In this document: one piece after another, positions 59,601 through 64,000 of the stretch | Layout of the letters: every line of letters starts with the position of its first letter | Position numbering within the stretch: position 1 is the stretch's first letter | Origin: Aquabacterium commune | GTDB taxonomy: Bacteria; Pseudomonadota; Gammaproteobacteria; Burkholderiales; Burkholderiaceae_C | NCBI RefSeq assembly: GCF_004362855.1 | Contig: NZ_SNXW01000004.1 | Span: 124,001 to 188,000 of the forward strand | Direction: 5' to 3' | Length of the DNA stretch: 64,000 nt | Position numbers and translations under genes: made by a program | Notes under the pieces: generated by a model | What the model was told of the DNA's origin: nothing | Databases searched by the model: none | Seen by the model: only the letters and a program-made list of their open reading frames with translations

Positions 59601-60175
59601 GCCGAACCTTGGCCGAGCGCCTCAACCTCATTCTTGACCGCATCACGTCTGAGGAGTTTCTTCAGAACCAAGGCTTGGGCAATGAAATCGGCTTCTGGAT
59701 CTTTGACTACCCACCCGAGTGTGAGCTGGACGTGCGAGCCTTTTTGGATGGCACGGTCTTGCCTGCCTTGGGCAAGCGTGTGCCCACCATCCGTGCGCAA
59801 CGGATCGACCTGTTCAAGCTGATCCTGGAATTGCTGGAGGAGCGTGGGCTGTTGGACAAGGTCATCCAGATGCAGTTGGACAAGGGCAATGACGCCGTCT
59901 TGGCCCCCCTGCGCTCGGTCCTCAAGGAAGACAAGCTGGCTCAGCGCATCGCGCAACAGCTCAATCTGGAGGACATCGACATGGTGATCCTCACAGGAGT
60001 AGGGGCCTCATACCCGATGGTGCGTACCAACACCTTGTTGTCTGCGTTGCACCCCGTCATGGGCAACACCCCCTTGCTGATGTTCTACCCAGGCCGCTAT
60101 GACGGGTACTCGTTGAACCTCTTCAGCAAGATGGCAGACGACCACTACTACCGAGCATTCCGGCTCGTCGAATAA
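59597..60175 (+). CDS. brxB: BREX protein BrxB (DUF1788)
   Basis: The 192-residue protein has the DUF1788 landmarks WIFDYPPECELDVRAFLDG, VILTGVGASYPMVRTNTLL and the end LLMFYPGRYDGYSLNLFSKM. BrxB is a core BREX component that bridges other subunits; its enzymatic role is unclear. It starts within the brxA stop and precedes brxC by 21 nt. Confidence 0.95.
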   Translation: MSRTLAERLNLILDRITSEEFLQNQGLGNEIGFWIFDYPPECELDVRAFLDGTVLPALGKRVPTIRAQRIDLFKLILELLEERGLLDKVIQMQLDKGNDAVLAPLRSVLKEDKLAQRIAQQLNLEDIDMVILTGVGASYPMVRTNTLLSALHPVMGNTPLLMFYPGRYDGYSLNLFSKMADDHYYRAFRLVE

Positions 60176-60196
60176 GTTGTTTCAGGGACAAGAAGC

Positions 60197-63100
60197 ATGT
60201 TGAAAATCAAAGAACTGTTTACCAAGTCCATTGATCGCCCCATCAACGGCGTGATCAAGGCCGACCAGCGCGACGCCGCAAGCATCTGGCAGGAGCTGGA
60301 CGAGTACGTGGTCACCAAGCAGTTGACCGAGTATCTCCGCAAGTTCTTCGATGCCTATCTGGCAGCGGCCGACAACCCTAAGGACCCGGTCTTGGCCGCA
60401 CGCATGGGCGTGTGGGTCTCGGGCTTCTTTGGCTCGGGTAAGTCTCACTTCATCAAGATCCTGTCGTACCTGCTGGAGAACCTCGAAGCCTATGAGCCTC
60501 AGTCCGGCACCAGCCGTCGGGCGGCAGAATTCTTCGATGCCAGCAAGATCAAAGACCCCATGTTGCTGGCAGACATCCAACGTGCCACCAAGGGCAGTGC
60601 CGATGTCATCCTCTTCAACATCGATGCCAAGGCTGACAGCAAGTCTGACCGTGATGTGATCCTGCAGGTCTTCCTGCGAGTCTTCAATGAGAAGCTGGGT
60701 TTCTCGGGTGATGCCCCTCATGTGGCTGAAATGGAGCGCTACCTGGCCTCAAAAGGCGCTTACGAGGCCTTCCAGAAGGTGTTCTTTGAGCAGAAGGGCT
60801 CGACTTGGCGTGAAGAGCGCGATGCGGTTGACTTCCTGCGTGACGAGATCGTGGCCGCGTTGTCGGCAGCTCTGTCGATGACGCCCGAGTCTGCCGCCGC
60901 ATGGTTCGATAACGCGCGTGATAGCTACAAGATCAACATTGAAAACTTCGCCAAGCTGCTGCGTGAATACCTGGACACTAAGCCTGACGGCCACCGCGTC
61001 ATCTTCCTGGTGGACGAAGTCGGTCAGTTCATTGGCACCAACACCCAGTTGATGCTCACGCTGCAGACCATCACCGAGCAGTTGGGCACCTTGTGCCAAG
61101 GTCGTGCCTGGGTGATCGTGACCAGTCAGGAAGACATCGACGCGGCCATTGGCGATGCCAACAAGGCCAAGAGCCAAGACTTTTCGAAGATTCAAGGGCG
61201 CTTTCACACCCGCTTGTCGTTGGCCAGTTCGAACACCGATGAGGTGATCGGCGAGCGCCTGCTGGCCAAGACCGAAGCCGCACACCAAGCCTTGCGCACG
61301 GTCTACGAGAAGCAGGCTGACATCATCAACAACCAGCTCTCTTTCGTGGGCACCACGGTGACCCTGCGTGGCTACAAGGATGCGGCTGAGTTCGTGGCGT
61401 ACTACCCCTTCGCCCCGTACCAGTTCACCCTGCTGCAAAAGATCTTCGAATCCATCCGCAGGGTAGGGGCCACTGGCAAGCACCTCTCGCGCGGCGAGCG
61501 CTCTTTGTTGGATGCCTTCCAGTCAGCCACACGCACTTGCTCAGAGCGTGGCATTGACGCCCTGGTGCCGCTGTACAACTTCTACCCGTCGATTGAAAGT
61601 TTCCTGGATACCTCCGTGAAGCGAGCCATCGACCAGGCCGAAGAGAACGGTGCGCTGGAGCTGCCGCACGATCTGCAACTGCTCAAGGCCTTGTTCTTGA
61701 TCCGCTATGTGTCTGAGGTGATCAAGCCCACGGTCGATAACCTGGCCACCCTGTGCCTGGACCGTATCGACGAGGACAAGTTGGCCCTCAAGCGGCGCAT
61801 CCAGCAAAGCCTGGAGCGGCTGGAGTCTCAGAAGCTGGTCAGCCGAAATGGCGACCAGTGGTTCTTCCTAACCAACGAAGAACGCGATGTGGCGCGCGAG
61901 ATCGGCCACGTGGATGTGGCCGCCTCAGAAAAGGTGCGCTTGCTGAGCGACATCGTGTTCGACGAGATCCTGTCCGGCCAGACCAAGGTTCGTCACCGCG
62001 ACACGAAGGCTGACTACGAGTTCAACCGCCTCCTGGACGGCATCCCCTACAAGCAAGCCACCCACCAACTGACCATCGAAGTCATCACCCCCTTGGGCGA
62101 TGACTATGAACGCCTGAGCAACGACGCCAACTGCGTGTTGCGCAGTGCGGAGGGTGATGGACGTGCGTTGATTCGCCTGGATGAGGGCAGCCGCCTGGAC
62201 GTCGAGCTGTCGCTGTACCTTCAGATCGAGAAGTACGTGGACAGCCCGAAAGCGGCCACCGCCACACCTTCGCTCAAGAAGATCATGGGCGATCGCAAAG
62301 ACGAGAACCGCGAGCGTCGATCCCGACTGGTGACCCAGATCGGCGAATTGATGACCAGCGGCACCTTCTATGCCAAGGGGCAGAAGCTCACCAGCAAGGC
62401 TTCAAGCCCTGGCACGCTGTTGGACGAGTTGGTGAACTACCTGGTCACCAACACCTACCTCAAGCTGCAGTTGCTGAAGGTGCGCCAACCTGATCCGATT
62501 TCCGAGATCCGAGCCGTCTTGTCGGCTGATGACCTGGCCCAGCGCACCCTGGCTCTGGGTGGGGAGGAGGGCAACCCACAAGCCATCGCCGATGTGCGAG
62601 AGCACCTGAACCTGGTGGCCAAAGACAAGCGCGTGCTGTTGTCTGACGTGGTGGACCGCTACAGCGCCATTCCATATGGCTGGAAGCCTGACTGGGAAAC
62701 GGTGCTGATCATTGCCCGCCTTTTCATGGCTGGCGAGATCAAGCTGACGCTGGAAGGCTCTGATCTGGACCCAACTAGTGCCATCGATCCGCTGACCAAA
62801 CCTGCTCGCTTCAAACAGGTATCCATCCTCAAGCGCAAGCTGGCGGATGCGGGCAGCCTCAAGCGTGCCCGCGACCTGCACAAAGACCTGTTCGCCAGGC
62901 TGCCCCGTGAAGACGAAGACGGGCTGGTGGCCGATTGGCGCGCACAGTTGGACGAATGGGCGAAAGATTTGCGCAGCTTTGTGGGCATTGCAAGTCAGAA
63001 GCACCATCCAGGAAAAAGCGCCATCGATGCCTTGCTTGCTCGCATTGGCAAGCAACAGGCCATTCGCGATGCATTCGAGTATGTCGAAGCGCTGAACCGT

Positions 63101-63871
63101 GACAAGAACGACTGGCTGGATGCAGGTGATGACAAGGCCGATCTTTCGGCCTTCTATGAGCAGCAGTTGCCCACTTGGCGCAAGATGCTTGAAGCCCTGC
63201 AGGTGTTCGATGCCAACCGCGAAGCGCTGGTCAAAGATCCCAAGGCTCAGGCAGCCTTGAATGACCTGGACGCTCTGCGTGACAACGCCAGCCCTTACAG
63301 CCAGATCAGCCGCATCGAGCCCTTGGTGGCCACCGTGCAGGCCGTCAACGATGCGCTGGCCGGCGAAAAGCGCGAGAAGGCTTTGCGTTCGATCGACAAC
63401 AAGATCGAAGAAGTTCAGCAGGCACTGGCGCAGGCCAAAGCGACGCCTGAACTGAGCAACACAGTGCTTCAGCCCTTGCAAGCGTTGAAGAACAAAGTGG
63501 CCGGCCTATCTGCAATTCCCCAAATTCTGTACTTGCAAGGGCAGTCTGGGGACCGGCTGGACGAGGCCATGGAGAAGATACGCGCAGCTGTTGCCACTGC
63601 GGCCAAGCCGCCTGCCCCGACAGGGGCTGGTGGTGCGGTACCCAAGCCTTTGCCCGCAACCGGCGGCAGTGCTACCACCAGCACGGCCAATGAGCCGTCC
63701 CCTCCAACAGCTGTGGGTACCGCACCTAAAACCAGCCAGACGGTGCATGCGGCCAACTTATCGCCCAGCAGCTACTTGGAAACAGAAGAAGACGTCAATG
63801 CTTACCTGGATCGCCTGCGCACCAAGTTGATGGCCGTGATTCAAGCCGGCCAACGTGTCCGCATCCAGTAA
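60197..63871 (+). CDS. brxC: BREX ATPase BrxC
   Basis: The 1224-residue protein is the large P-loop ATPase of BREX. Walker A is GFFGSGKS (residues 76-83) and Walker B FLVDE (D273, E274). The N-terminus MLKIKELFTKSIDRPINGVI and the final DVNAYLDRLRTKLMAVIQAG are typical. Between them, residues about 1135-1190 form a Pro/Ala/Thr/Gly-rich linker. The gene is intact. pglX begins 21 nt after its stop. Confidence 0.96.
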   Translation: MLKIKELFTKSIDRPINGVIKADQRDAASIWQELDEYVVTKQLTEYLRKFFDAYLAAADNPKDPVLAARMGVWVSGFFGSGKSHFIKILSYLLENLEAYEPQSGTSRRAAEFFDASKIKDPMLLADIQRATKGSADVILFNIDAKADSKSDRDVILQVFLRVFNEKLGFSGDAPHVAEMERYLASKGAYEAFQKVFFEQKGSTWREERDAVDFLRDEIVAALSAALSMTPESAAAWFDNARDSYKINIENFAKLLREYLDTKPDGHRVIFLVDEVGQFIGTNTQLMLTLQTITEQLGTLCQGRAWVIVTSQEDIDAAIGDANKAKSQDFSKIQGRFHTRLSLASSNTDEVIGERLLAKTEAAHQALRTVYEKQADIINNQLSFVGTTVTLRGYKDAAEFVAYYPFAPYQFTLLQKIFESIRRVGATGKHLSRGERSLLDAFQSATRTCSERGIDALVPLYNFYPSIESFLDTSVKRAIDQAEENGALELPHDLQLLKALFLIRYVSEVIKPTVDNLATLCLDRIDEDKLALKRRIQQSLERLESQKLVSRNGDQWFFLTNEERDVAREIGHVDVAASEKVRLLSDIVFDEILSGQTKVRHRDTKADYEFNRLLDGIPYKQATHQLTIEVITPLGDDYERLSNDANCVLRSAEGDGRALIRLDEGSRLDVELSLYLQIEKYVDSPKAATATPSLKKIMGDRKDENRERRSRLVTQIGELMTSGTFYAKGQKLTSKASSPGTLLDELVNYLVTNTYLKLQLLKVRQPDPISEIRAVLSADDLAQRTLALGGEEGNPQAIADVREHLNLVAKDKRVLLSDVVDRYSAIPYGWKPDWETVLIIARLFMAGEIKLTLEGSDLDPTSAIDPLTKPARFKQVSILKRKLADAGSLKRARDLHKDLFARLPREDEDGLVADWRAQLDEWAKDLRSFVGIASQKHHPGKSAIDALLARIGKQQAIRDAFEYVEALNRDKNDWLDAGDDKADLSAFYEQQLPTWRKMLEALQVFDANREALVKDPKAQAALNDLDALRDNASPYSQISRIEPLVATVQAVNDALAGEKREKALRSIDNKIEEVQQALAQAKATPELSNTVLQPLQALKNKVAGLSAIPQILYLQGQSGDRLDEAMEKIRAAVATAAKPPAPTGAGGAVPKPLPATGGSATTSTANEPSPPTAVGTAPKTSQTVHAANLSPSSYLETEEDVNAYLDRLRTKLMAVIQAGQRVRIQ

Positions 63872-63892
63872 CGCAAGCTCACCAGATTACCC

Positions 63893-64000
63893 ATGAACAA
63901 GACCAACCTGAAGCGTTACGCCCCCCAGGCCCGCAAAGACTTCATCGCCGCCGTGACCGCTCGTGCGCAACTGCTGGGCCTGACCGAAGTGGGTGGGCAA
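63893..64000 (+). CDS. pglX: BREX-1 adenine-specific methyltransferase PglX (5' part only)
   Basis: The first 36 codons, MNKTNLKRYAPQARKDFIAA and following, match the N-terminus of PglX, the site-specific methyltransferase that marks self DNA in BREX. The gene is cut by the window edge, so its catalytic motif is not visible. Its position after brxA-brxB-brxC identifies the type 1 order, in which pglZ and brxL would follow. Confidence 0.88.
   Translation, partial: MNKTNLKRYAPQARKDFIAAVTARAQLLGLTEVGGQ

Larger units (their letters stand above)
55651..64000. mobile_element. Genomic island integrated at tRNA-Ser(UGA), carrying BREX; left end
   Basis: The left boundary is marked by a broken tRNA-Ser, a cluster of tRNA-3'-end-like repeats and an intact tRNA-Ser, followed immediately by a tyrosine integrase. 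Integrase, DUF4224 and replication-like genes are more AT-rich than the flanking core genes. A BREX defence operon follows and runs off the window, so the right end is unseen. Confidence 0.8.

Overview
The window looks like chromosomal DNA of a betaproteobacterium of the order Burkholderiales. It is GC-rich. It has the pnp–tpiA–secG–tRNA-Leu–nuoA-N order usual in that group, the DUF2818 gene after nuoN, a TIGR04438-type small Trp-rich protein, a class I fumarase and an ApaH/DUF2069/YihY-type housekeeping set. I cannot name the genus from the sequence alone.

Layout. (1) 1–2793: one end of a CRISPR array with 39 full 37-bp repeats and a 12-bp truncated last repeat. It is type I-C-like, and its leader and cas genes must lie left of the window. 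Its last spacer and broken repeat run into the 3' end of a metallo-beta-lactamase-fold gene. (2) 2.8–16.6 kb: lipid and central metabolism (MBL hydrolase, patatin, fumarase, acetyl-CoA synthetase, an MHS-type transporter with a large periplasmic insertion, ilvD, lgt, a Na+/H+ antiporter). (3) 16.6–19.8 kb: an nrtABD-type nitrate uptake operon on the minus strand. It is preceded by a textbook sigma-54 promoter, an ANTAR-like hexaloop hairpin and a leader terminator, so its regulation can be read from the DNA. (4) 20–25.5 kb: tsaD, rpsO, pnp, tpiA, secG, tRNA-Leu(GAG). (5) 25.8–40.7 kb: the complete 14-gene nuo operon (complex I) plus DUF2818. (6) 40.8–55.6 kb: mixed housekeeping genes (Nudix, DUF1178, FAD oxidase, YihY, CBS, aroC, gloA, a pabB-pabC fusion, dsbB, ridA, comEC, a CNNM/CorC-like protein, apaH). 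(7) 55.65 kb to the right edge: a genomic island at a tRNA-Ser(UGA) locus. A broken tRNA-Ser copy and an intact one are followed by a tyrosine integrase, a DUF4224 protein and a replication-protein-like gene on the minus strand, then a divergent BREX phage-defence operon (HTH regulator, brxA, brxB, brxC and the first 108 nt of pglX).

How it fits together. The middle 50 kb is ordinary, well-kept core genome. Two defence systems sit at the edges: adaptive (CRISPR) on the left, and a BREX island on the right that arrived by integration at a tRNA. The best small-scale discoveries are the predicted doubly nitrogen-controlled nrt leader, the junction of the CRISPR array with a coding gene, the tRNA-Ser att scar, the HTH gene coupled to brxA, and the transporter with a Cys-pair/coiled-coil periplasmic domain.
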